Below are positions 1 to 9,766 of a DNA stretch of 64,000 nt, one piece after another. Under the pieces are notes generated by a model. It ran no database searches. It was not told where the DNA came from and saw nothing but the letters and a program-made list of their open reading frames with translations. The DNA is taken from the NCBI RefSeq assembly GCF_918797505.1, contig NC_092796.1:59302851-59366850 (forward strand). Reading direction: 5' to 3'. This stretch comes from Bemisia tabaci. Lineage: Eukaryota; Arthropoda; Insecta; Hemiptera; Aleyrodidae. Within the stretch, counting starts at the first letter, position 1; each line of letters starts with the position of its first letter. The position numbers and the translations under genes were made by a program.

Positions 1-249
1 ACGCTCTTACGCCAACGGAGTCGCGATATCGTCGTCTCCCCGTCAAGTGAACTAAATTTCATTCCAAGGTCGCAAAATTTGTCCGAAAAAATGCAATTTG
101 TTACAAGAACATGACTTGGGAATTATCATCCTTAATTTGACCAAGTTTGGCTCTTTATTTGACGAAAACTCAGTAAAATGTTCAGTCGGAAATGCCCGAT
201 GGTTTCTCAGTCAAAGTTCGGTTTGCGAGTTGAAATTTTGCAATGTTGT

Positions 250-440
250 AGGCCTCTTGTGGTGAAGCGGTTGTAGCGACCAGTAGGTCCCGGGTTTGAT
301 TCCCGGCTAGGCGATCCGAGTTTGATGGTCTCAAACAACGGTTGCCTCGGTCTGGTTGTGTAGGAGATACTGTGATGAAGGCGTAGGGTTACCAATTGTG
401 TGGTATTTAAGGTAAAAAAAAGAAAGAAAAAAACCCCTGT
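250..440 (+). mobile_element. tRNA-derived SINE
   Basis: A tRNA-like head carries an A-box-like stretch (TGGTGAAGCGGTTG, about 260-273) and a B-box-like stretch (GGTTTGATTCCC, 293-304), spaced as in an RNA polymerase III internal promoter. A unique body follows, ending in an A-rich tail with GAAAG interruptions at 412-437. The head does not close into a proper cloverleaf, so this is a retroposed SINE rather than a working tRNA gene. The family name is unknown to me. Confidence 0.6.
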
Positions 441-1048
441 GGCATATTTACGTTTTCTCGTCAGGGGAACTACGAAAATAAATGAAATTCCGTGGTTTTC
501 TCGTTGAACTTCGGTGACGGAGCACTCCTTTAAATTTATAATGTTTCGAAATGTACTTAAAAATTCGTAGTGTTCGTGAAGTATTTGGACGTATTCATGG
601 TGATAGGAACTATATTGCACGTAAATCTTATGCACGTAGTTCTTTTTACCATAAGAACTTTCATTTCACGTTCTCGATGGCGCGCTCCACTGTGCGAGGA
701 TGCTCGCGGCCTGAGATGAGGAAAAACTGCACTCCCGAAGCGCAGCGGGTATTTTTCAAGCCACCCCCGCCCACCCCATCCGCGATGATGGAGCTCCGGT
801 CGCGGGTATGAGCGTGCCGTGTGCGTCTATGTTGGTGCTGAGTGGCTTCACAGCGAGGAAGAGGCTCTAAATGAAAAATAAATAATTTACAATTGAATGA
901 TAACACAAATCCCTAGCTCGGGAGACTTTAGCGAAATCGTTCCCGGGGAGCATTCATTCAAGCAACAGAGGCACGCAGGAAGAAGTATCGTTGCCCTTAG
1001 AATGCTCATAGAAGATCACAGGCTCTAATTTTCTAATCGTGGTTCAAA
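441..1048. other. No recognised feature
   Basis: Mixed unique-looking sequence with a short GC-richer block at about 660-830. No convincing coding frame or repeat was seen. Confidence 0.5.
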
Positions 1049-1466
1049 TGGATTATATTTTGTAACAGATCGTTTTCGATAGTGGTTCGATGTATCGTTT
1101 GGTTCAAAACAATAGAACATAACCTCAAACGAAACTTTCAGGATTTCAGTCGGAAAAGCTGAAAATGAGAAAATTCCTCACTATTTCACCTTGCGATGCC
1201 ATTTAGTACTCATAAAAATCAAAAATCTATCAGAAAAACTCCCGTTTCCTCAGAATACTCGATTGATTTTTGAGGCTATGTTTACATGTTGAACCAATCG
1301 ATATCGATACAATCTCACCTATTTGATGTATCGAAAACGATCTATAAGGAACCACTATCTCTAGCCCATTTTAGAAACAACATACATGCCATTTGTTTCC
1401 CAATACAGATATGTGCTTTTATAGCAAAGCCAGAGATAGTATTTCCTTACTGCAGAATGTAATCCA
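1049..1466. mobile_element. Family D palindromic MITE, interrupted
   Basis: The left end resembles TGGATTATATTTTGTAA and the right end resembles TGCAGAATGTAATCCA, the diverged arms of family D (consensus end TGGACTACATTTTGCAAT). The inner AAGGAACCACTATCTCT motif begins at about 1346. About 277 bp of foreign sequence (1067-1343) splits the left arm, which explains why the copy is three times the usual 140 bp. Confidence 0.6.
1067..1343. mobile_element. MITE nested in a family D copy
   Basis: Begins AGATCGTTTTCGATA and ends with the exact reverse complement TATCGAAAACGATCT. It sits where the family D consensus reads continuously across the join. The short flanks (GTAAC on the left, ATAAG on the right) suggest a small, possibly TA, target duplication. 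No coding capacity. The superfamily is not clear. Confidence 0.6.
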
Positions 1467-1489
1467 AATGTTACTTCGGCGATGACAAT

Positions 1490-1961
1490 TTTTGGCTCAG
1501 GGATGTAACAAGGGATCATGAAAAAGGCAGAATCACGATAGCGCCTTCATTTTCACGTGATACTCTCCGCCTCATTCCGAAGTTAGTTTAGTTGCCCAGC
1601 CGATCGAAACCTAACTAAAGCAACAGAAATGAATATTTTAGTTTAAGAGATCTCAAAAAAGAGAGGGCCACGATTTCGCCTTCGATTCGCGCGATACTCT
1701 ACGCCTCGCTTTGAAGTTAGTTTAGTTGTCTTGTCACCTAACTTCAGCAACTGAATGTTTCAGTTTGAGGGATCCATAGGAAAAGACGGTCACGAATTCC
1801 CCTTCATTTTTACGTGATACTCTACGCCTCATTACGAATTTAGTACAATTCCACAGTCGATCCAAATATAACTTGGGTAACCAGGATGAATATTTCAGTC
1901 CCAGGGGTCTTATGAAAGACACTATCGCTATTTCACCTACGTTGTCTTGTGATACACTGGG

Positions 1962-1993
<32 letters not shown>

Positions 1994-2230
1994 ACATTGG
2001 GTCTAGAGTCCAGACTCTTGAAAACATTGACAAGAAAAAATACTCTTGATTCTATCAGATCTTTGCTTAAATCAAAAGGAAATCCACTCAAATTAAGAGG
2101 TTTGGTCCTTGATTTAAGCAAAAATCCGATTGAATCAAGAGTATTTTTTCTTGTCAATGTTTTCAAGAGTCTGGACTCTAGATCCAATGTGTTTTTTTTC
2201 CAGTATACTCTACGCTTCGCCCCAGAGAGC
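1490..2230. repeat. Diverged tandem repeat, about 120-138 bp unit
   Basis: Units begin near 1531, 1669, 1791 and 1923. Each contains a variant of CACGATTTCGCCTTC, then GATACTCTACGCCTC, then AGTTTAGT, then a late GATCTCA/GGATCCAT part. A partial unit may precede 1531. The fourth unit is split by a family A MITE exactly inside GATACTCTACG. Unit identity is low, so the array is old. Confidence 0.6.
1955..2205 (-). mobile_element. Family A MITE, copy 1
   Basis: CACTGG...CCAGTA ends flanked by TA on both sides (1953-1954 and 2206-2207). The arms carry TCTAGAGTCCAGACTCTT and its reverse complement. The centre orientation is opposite to the copy at 13775. Removing the element and one TA restores GATACTCTACG, which matches the surrounding tandem unit. 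A poly-A run of about 30 makes it longer than usual. Confidence 0.85.
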
Positions 2231-2639
2231 TAGCACTCAAGCCTGTTACTTGCATAATACATTGCATTGTAATAAAACATTGTAAGCATCGTAAGATAAC
2301 TGTTTTTGCCAACTTTTATTTGTCATAAGCTCCATAAAACTCAACGGAATCCGTCACATTGAGAAATTAAGCCTTGTCGTTCCAAAATCTAAAGAATGAA
2401 ATTCATTTGTTTCAGATCGCGTCGCGCACTGATTTCATTACTCTTCTATCAACATATGGACCTGCTGTCATAACTTCAGATTGATTTGGTGAGTGTCTCA
2501 TCTATTTTACCATTCAAGGAATAATTAAATATTTTATTTTTAAGAAAGCAATGTCAAATAGAATGATAGATCATTCCGTGAATAGATAATTCGCTGGTGT
2601 TCTGAAATTTGATGAATTTCGTGTTTAAGTGGAAACCAT
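2231..2639. other. No recognised feature
   Basis: AT-rich unique-looking sequence without a credible frame. Confidence 0.45.
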
Positions 2640-2742
2640 TGAGTGAACTGAACACGAGGATACTCTTCGTTTCTTTATTTATAACAATTATTATTGGAGG
2701 AGAAATGACTAAATAACTGAATCTGCTACAATAAATGTGTTT
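2640..2742 (+). repeat. Dispersed repeat X, copy 1
   Basis: Shares an ordered series of words (ACACGAGGATA, TTTCT, ACAATTATTATTGGAG, GCTACAATAAATGTGTTT) with the tandemly duplicated sequence at 42990-43182. No termini could be set for this diverged copy. Confidence 0.45.
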
Positions 2743-2909
2743 CAATGCGCAATGAAACGAGCAACTATTCGAACTCCGGAGTGGGTATGTGGTATCACGC
2801 GAAATTGAAGGAAAATCTTAGCTTTTCGCCTATCCCAAGTTACTGACTTCTATGAATTTCATGCTCGCATCGGTACAAAAATTGCATGTATTCCGCGATT
2901 TTTTGGTGA

Positions 2910-3170
2910 AAATTGGATTGCATTTTGCAAAAAGGAACCAAGAGTATTCCGATGTCGCTAAGATTGTGCAACTTGTTTCTTGTTGCAAATAAAAACTGAT
3001 CATCTATATGTAAACAGGTTTTATCTCCACCCCCGAGCCCCGATAAACTATGAATTCAAGACAAAAATTACTTTTGTGAATTTAATTTTTGTCGAAGAAT
3101 GCAAGTTGCACAATCCTAGCAACACTGGAATTCTCTTGGTTTCTTTTTTTGCAAAATGCAATCCAATTGT
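2910..3170. repeat. Inverted repeat with about 60-bp arms
   Basis: TTGGATTGCATTTTGCAAAA at the left mirrors TTTTGCAAAATGCAATCCAA at the right. The arms continue through AACCAAGAG/CTCTTGGTT and GATTGTGCAACTTG/CAAGTTGCACAATC. A central part of about 125 bp is not paired. The ends look related to family D, so this is probably an expanded relative of it. Confidence 0.6.
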
Positions 3171-4654
3171 GTGGTGGTATGCGTACTTTATCAACCGCTG
3201 AAAAATTCGCAAATTTATCGTGAAATTGAGGTGAATAACGAGAAATTTTTAACGATTTTACAAAACCGCTGAAATAATCATGTTGCCGCGATACGGCGGT
3301 GATTATCAATACGTGATGGACTACACGACGAATGTTTACACCCCTTTTTAGGGTCGTAGAATCCAAATGTAAAGTTTGCTGCCTCGTAGCTATATGGTGC
3401 TTTCCGCGCAATTGGAAAAAACGTTGACAAATTTCAGTTATTTCAATTTCTGGTTTATAACTTTATATATGATCTAAAGATCTAAAACTCGTTTGCACGA
3501 CGTGAAAAATTGTAAAATTCCAAGACATTGACTCATGCATGTTCTATTTTAACATCAAAATCGACAGAGCCTCCACCACTTGCGCCGGGGCGTTTTTCTG
3601 GCTCGCGAAGAGCACTGCACCCTCAGCGGAGGTTATGCAGCGCGGCCGTCCAGCATGCCGTTTCTGGCATTTTATTTTACTCGTACCCATTTTATGGCCC
3701 TTCCAGCATGTCTTTTGGTTATTTTGTCCTTCGTGGCTCCTCTAATGTCACTTATGTCATCGACAGTAGCACGCAAGTCTTGAAGGCTCCTTACTGATAC
3801 ATGTGTCTGGAGGACTTGGGATTTAGCGCCTATGTCCAGTAATCATAGGGTTGTCGTATCGGTACGCGAGACAACTCAACTCACATTGCTCATATCATTG
3901 CTTCAGAAGTAAAAATTATTATTCAGCCACTTTTTGTCTCTGTGAAAGTGTTCCTTTCAGTTTTTTCACTCTAAATAGGTACACGAAAACAACGTGTTTC
4001 ATTCGTCGGAGGTCATTTTTAAATTCTCAGTTCGGGAAGTTAAACTAAAAGGTGTTCAGTCTTGTGATGCGCTGCAAGTCAAAAGCGGAAAAACGATAAA
4101 ATTTCATTTTTGCAAGGACTAAAAACAATTGAAGTACACGAGCGGTGTCATAAAACTGCGGAACGGCCAAATCCATAAAAGCCTATTCACGTGTGACACC
4201 ACCATCCGCGCATCCAGTGATTTTGCGCCCACAGAATGAGCAACGTTTCGAGCATAAAGCTGCTGGTTTCTTGTTCGGGGAGAAAATCGGAGGAAAACTT
4301 TTCAGCGCTTGAAATGAACTTGCTCGTGGCAATATGAAAGTTACCTCTCGCAGAAAAGCTTTCAACGTCGCGCTGATAATTGGTTGCGAAATAGAGTTTT
4401 AGACAACTTGAAAGGTCGCAATGATTCTGAAAGTGTCGCAATTAAACAACGGTTTGATCTAATGGAGGATCTGCTCGCGTAAATATTTCCGTCTCATAAC
4501 AATCTTTTTAATGATTTAACTATGGTCCTTTATGTTTAAAAGAGAGCAATTAGGAGGAAATAATGGATTTTCAAAGAGAGTCAGCAAATTAGTCTGGTAA
4601 TGGGCACGGTAAAGTAAAAGAACGGACTATTTGTTGAAATGAGTGGTTCTGATA
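3171..4654. other. No recognised feature
   Basis: No repeat pair or gene-like frame was found. The short overlapping frames at 3528-3797 span a GC-richer patch but match no family I know. Confidence 0.45.
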
Positions 4655-4821
4655 GATTAAGAGGGTGAATGATAGACAAACTTTAGGGTCTCTCGTGGGT
4701 TGCCGTTAGTTAGTCTATTACCTACCTGCAACCACCCGCTTCCGCCAAAAAGATCCTTCCATATCCCTTTTGACTTCTTCGTCTATAGCTTTGTCTATCA
4801 ATTTCAACAATCATCCCGCAG
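4655..4821. mobile_element. Family I element, copy 1 (partial)
   Basis: Contains GGTCTCTCGTGGGTTGCC, TTAGTTAGTCTATTA, AACCACCCGCTTCC and the terminal TTTCAACAATCATCCCGC typical of this family (compare 56788-57002 and 58795-59045). The left arm is degraded. Confidence 0.55.
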
Positions 4822-5141
4822 GTACTCTAGTACGTTGGAACCAACTAGAGTCCCTTTATAGAAAGATTTGAGACAACGCGGCCTATGGATGTCACAAACG
4901 GGAAATAAGAATACACAAATCGGACGTTTTCTGTAATCTTTGATCAACCTATTCCCGAATTCCTGTCTCCGTTCCCTCTCTCATTCCATTTGTTTTTTGC
5001 CGCACCTCCGATTCCCCGGTCCACTCTAGTTTATAATCTTTGCAATTGGTGAAAATGTGATATTTATTCCCGTTTGTGACATTGTGAAGGCCTAAAATAC
5101 GGGAACCAATCAGAAATGGATTCGCATTGTCCTCACTCATA

Positions 5142-5668
5142 GAGAAAAAAAGGAGGTGTTTGCATTTCGGGATCTTGGAATTTTTTTGATGACGTAGGTC
5201 GGCACAACGATTTTTATCATCGATTTTCTTGGAAATGGTGTAATGTGTAAAAGTCATCCTATGAAACGTGCTTGAAATTATATCATGAGTTGATTTGGCA
5301 GAAAGGAACCAAGCCACATCAGCTTTTGCCAAATTTAACTGGGCAATAAAATTTTTACGAGAGAACGTTTGTGCAGATTCCTTTGAAATTTTTAAGGAAT
5401 TTGCATCAAACTATGGAGAATTTTCACTGCATTTGGCACGGAAATCCGCAGAACCGTTTTCATGTAAAAAATCAAGTTGCCCAATTAAATTTGGCAATAG
5501 CTGATGTGGCTTGGTTCCTTTCTGTTTAACGCGGTCGATTTAAGCCAAAAAATGGGACTTTATGGTCCGTTTTTCATGCTTCGAATTCCGGATTTCCCTC
5601 GCCAGGTTGTACCGACCTACGTCACAGGGTGATCAAACCTCAAGATGCAAACACCTCCTTTTTTTCTC
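5142..5668. mobile_element. Foldback element M nested in family L
   Basis: Begins GAGAAAAAAAGGAGGTGTTT and ends with its reverse complement, with TA on both sides. The arms continue through GACGTAGGTCGG and CCGACCTACGTC. Another element (N, 5299-5524) lies between the arms. Only one copy is seen here, so the ends are inferred from symmetry and from the resumption of the L sequence. Confidence 0.65.
5299..5524. mobile_element. Family N MITE, copy 1
   Basis: CAGAAAGGAACCAAGCCACA at the left and its near-exact reverse complement at the right, with the subterminal words CAATAGCTGATGTGGC and TTGCCAAATTTAACTGGGCA. The second copy at 37940-38187 shows that the family's inverted ends extend about 12 bp further; here only the right side (AACGCGGTC, to 5535) keeps that extension. 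Confidence 0.7.
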
Positions 5669-5736
5669 TACGGTCTTTACTCTCAGTATAGGAGGGCTCG
5701 AGAACCAACCTCCCAATTTTGTCATCGTTGGTGCGG

Positions 5737-6042
5737 TAGAGTCCCTTTATACTGAGAGTCAAGACAACACCCCTCATGGAGTCCAAACGGAATAAAGATT
5801 ACACAAATTGAACGTTTTTCGTAATCTTTGATCGGCTCATTCTTAAATTCCTTTCTCCGTTCCTTCTCTCATTCCGTTTGTTCCTCGTCGAACCGAATTC
5901 CTAGGTCCATTCCAGATTATAATCTTTGCAATCGGTGAAAATGCAATCTTTATTCCGTTTGTGACACTGTGAAGGCCTAAAATCGGTTAACCAATCAGAA
6001 ATGGATTCGCATTGTCTTGACTCTCAGTATAAAGGGACTCTA
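5737..6042. mobile_element. Family L element, intact copy
   Basis: TAGAGTCCCTTTATACTGAG and a mirror-image right end give perfect TIRs of at least 30 bp on a 306-bp element. Flanks TGGTGCGG (5729-5736) and GGGTGCGG (6043-6050) match at 7 of 8 positions, supporting an 8-bp target duplication. No coding capacity; presumably mobilised by a transposase encoded elsewhere. Confidence 0.8.
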
Positions 6043-6425
6043 GGGTGCGGTAGCGGCAACGGCGCGGCGCTTTGCGGGACGGTTGACTCGCTCGTCGTCG
6101 CTTTGCGTCCCGTGCGTTGAAGGGGTCGTAAGGACCCGTTTCAATTACAGGGGCCCTAATGAGCACCCCGAAACTTGTCTCGCCGTCCTCGCTCTTGATT
6201 CCAGTCTCAATTAAATGTCGCCCTCTCGTTTCAGCTCCAGCCGGAGCCCGCTCCCGGCGCATTCGCCCCCCCCCCCCCCCCCGACCCCCCTCCCGCCTCC
6301 CGCGCTCCCCCCCGCCGGCGTCGGTGTCGCTGACGGTGTCTGTCTCCTCGCCCCCCCCCCCCCCCCCCCAAGAGATGAGATCGTCGTGATTTTTTCCGCT
6401 TCCTTTTCCAAACGGGCCCCGCCAA
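6043..6425. other. GC-rich tract with long poly-C runs
   Basis: Strongly GC-rich, with two C runs of about 19 near 6267 and 6351. Frames reported across it are compositional (proline or glycine runs) and are not credible genes. It could be an old CpG-rich regulatory block, but nothing specific supports that. Confidence 0.4.
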
Positions 6426-6508
6426 CGTGAAGTTTGACAGTTTGACCCAGAAACAATTTGAGGGAAGGTTATGCAATCTGAATCGAATCCAAGGGCTGTA
6501 CAGCCTGC

Positions 6509-6827
6509 TAGAGTCCCTTTATATTGAGAGAGTCAAGACAATGCGAATCCACTTCTGATTGGTTCAGCCGATTTTAGGCCTTCACAGTGTCCACAAACGG
6601 GAGATAAAGATTACATTTTCACCAATTGCCAAAGATTATATTCTGGAATGGAACGAGGAATTTCGGGTTCGACAAGGAACAAAAGGAATGAGAGAAGGAA
6701 CGGAGAAAGGAATCTTATAGAATGAGCCGATCAAAGATTACGAAAAACGTTCAATTTGTGTAATCCTTATTCCCGTTTGTAACTCCATGAGGGGTGTTGT
6801 CTTGACTCTCAGTATAAAGGGACTCTA
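6509..6827. mobile_element. Family L element, copy 3
   Basis: TAGAGTCCCTTTATA at the left and TATAAAGGGACTCTA at the right, with the same interior as the copy at 5737 (GGCCTTCACAGTG, AAAGATTACGAAAAACGTTC) in the opposite orientation. No clean 8-bp duplication was found. The right end lies against a family J element that begins at 6829. Confidence 0.75.
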
Positions 6828-6828
6828 G

Positions 6829-7085
6829 CACTGCCGTGCTAAGGAAGAACGCCGTATGAACTTTCGAGGGTTGCCAAATTTCCTTCGAGAAAATGTTTAT
6901 TTATGAAGAACGTTGTGAAGATTTTTCCTTGAAATTTGCAGGAATCTTGGTGGAGTTGGGGAAAAAATTATATGAAAAATTGGAAGGAAAATATTCACAA
7001 GTTTACCAGGGAAATTCGTGTTGTATCAAAGGAAATTTGGAAACGCCGTAAGGTTCATACGGCGTTTTTCCTTAGCACGACAGTG
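6829..7085. mobile_element. Family J element, copy 1
   Basis: CACTGCCGTGCTAAGGAAGA at the left and CTTAGCACGACAGTG at the right. The words AACGCCGTATGAA and TTCATACGGCGTTTTTCC mirror each other. AT-rich interior of about 180 bp. Related copies lie at 11297, 26584, 27175 and 51549. Confidence 0.7.
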
Positions 7086-7758
7086 CGAGTCCTCGAAAAG
7101 TCGGAGTGAATCTTGCCCAACCGTGAAAAGGAAAGTTTCCTGTCGACCTTTGAAATGTCCTGTTGAAACTTTTTTGCAGTTCCGATCTTATTCGTACACG
7201 GACAAAAAGTTCGGTCATCGCAGGGGTTGATTTGAAAAACTGAAGGTGCGCCCCTTGGAATTTACGTGGCCCAACCCCAAAATGGCGCTTCGCGCCCCCT
7301 AAGGCCTGCTTCGGGGGCGCCCGTGGATTTATCTAAATTTAGCGGGCTCATTTAGCGACTATCTTGTATGCGTAGCGGCAAAAATCATGAAAATAATAAA
7401 TCCGATAGACCTCCAGAACAAACTGTAACAACGAATGACTTTTTGCATCAGTTTGACAGGAGAATACTAAGTGCGGAAAGCCCAAAAAATTCCACAAATC
7501 GTCAAATTCGTGGAATATGACGTTTCTTCGTGACTGGGGTCAACTGAATTCTATTAGGACGATAATTTTTGGTCAGCCTCTTGTTGGAGAGCGTTGAAAA
7601 ATGAAGCAATGTTAGCAGTAATATCTTGGATTTATTTTATCATTTTGCTAATCACGTTGACCAATGAAAGATCTCGATCATACCAATAGAGATGTCACCT
7701 CAAAGCAATTAGAATTCGTGAACTCTTGTCTTTCTTTAAGCCCTCGGTTGGAACGTGG
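7086..7758. other. No recognised feature
   Basis: Unique-looking sequence. A local GC-rich symmetry at about 7265-7320 (GGCGCTTCGCGCCCCCT... GGGGGCGC) is the only structure noticed. Confidence 0.45.
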
Positions 7759-7922
7759 CAGTGGCGAGGCTTAAGTGATCGATTATCGATATTTCATCAT
7801 TTGAAACCATGGTAAAGAATCGATTATTAAGGTGTTCGTTGCGAACACCCTGTTAATCGATCCTTTTTCATAGTTGTAAATGGCAAATCAATCGATTTAT
7901 CGCAAAGCACACCAAGCCACTG
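7759..7922 (-). mobile_element. Family B hAT-type MITE, copy 1
   Basis: CAGTGGCGAGGC at the left and CAAGCCACTG at the right, with the family's central hairpin GGTGTTCGTTGCGAACACC. The central sequence reads in minus orientation relative to the copy at 21609. Length 164 bp. Moderately diverged, no clear flank duplication. Confidence 0.75.
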
Positions 7923-8477
7923 AAACGTGGGGCCTTTGGGGCAGGGGTAGGGTGGCGAGGCAAAGAAGAAAAAAAATGTGCCGGCTACGTGTCATCAAAG
8001 ATTATCCTGCTCTCAAGTTAGGTAAAGTATCTCCCAAGATGAGGGCAGAGGGTGGAAAATGGAGGCTGAAAGGACGAAAATTGCCTCGATAGCTATTGGT
8101 TCCCTCGCCTGGGCCCTCGTTAGCGCTAATTCATTCAGTTCTTGAACTAGATTATATTCAGCGATGGCTTTCCCGGCTGGGCTGTTGTTGAGCTTTTCAC
8201 AGGCATCTCTAACTTTTTAATTGTTTTTTGCGGACGCTGTGAAAGGCTGCGTTGCATAATTTGCCTCAGACGGCAAGCACGTTCGCTGCTCCCTCTATGG
8301 CTCCGACAAGCAGGCTCTGAATGAAATGAAGTGCTGACGATCTCTTTTAGCTTCTAACTTGGTCAAGTTTTGTTTCAATTTTCCCCATTCATTCCATCGT
8401 CTTGCTCGTTCGGTCAAGTTTTGCTTCAGTTTTCCCTCATTCATTGGGGTTTCAAATCCCGTTCATACTCTCTGATT
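7923..8477. other. No recognised feature
   Basis: Unique-looking sequence. The short related words TTCAGTTTTCCCTCATTC and TTCAATTTTCCCCATTC near 8375-8450 suggest a small local duplication. Confidence 0.4.
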
Positions 8478-8618
8478 TGGACTACATTTTCCAGTTAAGA
8501 ACTGCAGTTTCTGACTCATCCGTAAAAGGACTTATGTGCACAGGGAACCTAATGGCGCAAATAGGTTGTTTCTAAACTTAGCCAGGAATTGTTGTTCCAA
8601 ATTGCAAAATGTGGTCCA
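8478..8618. mobile_element. Family D palindromic MITE, copy 2
   Basis: TGGACTACATTTTCCAGTTA at the left and TTGCAAAATGTGGTCCA at the right, 141 bp, with mirrored internal words CTGACTCAT and a diverged TAGCCAGGAATT. Family D has roughly ten copies in the window. Confidence 0.75.
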
Positions 8619-8924
8619 TTCAGTCATTGGTACCACACTGTTAAAAAAAACGGAGTGAGACTCAGCACAAGCGCGAGTAAGAACGGGCCCTCACTTCGCC
8701 GGACCGAGGAGTCACTCCGACGGAGAATCGGCTGGACGGATTTTGGGTGCCGTACGCATAGAAATCACTCCGACGCCGGACGGATTCGCGGGAGCCGCAA
8801 ATTTAGGGGTTCGCAGCTAGGGGATGGTGGAAAGGGGTTAATTGTGGAAATAATTTTTGAAACCATGAAAAATAAAAATAATGAAACCATTGGTACGTGA
8901 TTTAACCGATTTTGAAGGTTAGAA

Positions 8925-9005
8925 ATTTTCTACCTACATTGGGAATTGAACCCGGGACCTACCTAACACTAACCGACGACCCTACCGATTGAGCTATAGC
9001 GAACG
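8925..9005 (-). mobile_element. tRNA-like SINE remnant
   Basis: On the minus strand an A-box-like TAGCTCAATCGGTAG and a B-box-like GGTTCAATTCCC are spaced as in tRNA genes. Acceptor and anticodon stems do not pair properly, so it is a degenerate tRNA-derived piece and not a functional tRNA. It lies inside element V. Confidence 0.55.
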
Positions 9006-9089
9006 ATGCATGAAAGTGACACAAAAACGGTATTTAACGTCGATTTGAACGGGCCGCTAAAATATTTTCAATCTACCTGGATTTGTCGT

Positions 9090-9550
9090 GTATTTAGTTT
9101 ACTTTACTATATTTTTTAACTATATTTTATTGTTTTACTTTGTTTTATTTCCTTGTTGTCTCTATTTTTTCTTCACTCTATTTTATTTTTTCAAGCACTT
9201 CATTTTTTTCTCTTTAATTATTTACTTCTCATTCCTTTACTTTGTTTTATATTTACTGTGATTTCTTTTAATACTTCATCATAATTTTTGGACTTCACTT
9301 TACTCTTAAAATTCATTCTATTCTTTAACATCATTTAGTTGTTTCCCTTATTTTATTTTTTTCTTCATCTCCTTGCTCCCTCTAATTATTTACTTCAATT
9401 TAGTCTTTGACTTCATTTTATCATATATTTGATTTACTTTATTTTATTTCTTTTCTTTTGTCTCTGTTATACCATAATTTCGACTATTCTATTATTTCCA
9501 CTATTCTATTATTTTTTCTATTTTTTTCTCTTTAAATTTTTCATTTTCAT
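9090..9550. repeat. T-rich low-complexity tract
   Basis: Irregular repetition of TTTTATTT, TTTACTTT and TTCATTTT words over about 450 bp. No fixed period. Downstream of the tRNA-like piece in plus coordinates but upstream in its reading direction. Confidence 0.6.
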
Positions 9551-9766
9551 TCTGAGAGTGGTAGGCTTAAAGGGGAGGAGAGACAGTATATAGCGCTAGT
9601 GCGAGGGAGAGAAGGTGCGCGTGACTCCGGGCCGTACTGCAGCTCCGGTGCGGAGTGCTTTGACTTCACATGCAGCCCGTCCCAGCACCTACGCGCTGAA
9701 CCGCACTCCCGCGTTCATTCTCACTCCGGATTTTCCGTCGGACGGAATCAACGATTTTTAACAGTG

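Larger units (their letters stand above)
4846..5701. mobile_element. Family L element carrying two nested elements
   Basis: Starts TAGAGTCCCTTTATA and ends with a diverged GAGGGCTCGA. It is flanked by the perfect 8-bp duplication GAACCAAC at 4838-4845 and 5702-5709. The interior matches the intact copy at 5737-6042 until a foreign element begins at 5142, and resumes after 5668. The 8-bp duplication fits hAT-like (or P-like) transposons. Non-autonomous, no coding frame. Confidence 0.8.
8636..9766. mobile_element. 1.1 kb CACTG-ended element V
   Basis: CACTGTTAAAAA at the left and TTTTTAACAGTG at the right, each backed by subterminal GGAGTGAGA and TCTCACTCC, and flanked by CA on both sides (8634-8635 and 9767-9768). 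The terminal CACTG and 2-bp duplication resemble family A. The interior has an old tRNA-like segment and a T-rich low-complexity stretch and shows no transposase frame, so it is non-autonomous or decayed. Confidence 0.6.

Noticed and set aside
207..635. 142-residue minus-strand frame containing SRESNPGP.
   Set aside because: That peptide is the usual translation of a tRNA-derived SINE head (B-box region), not a protein.
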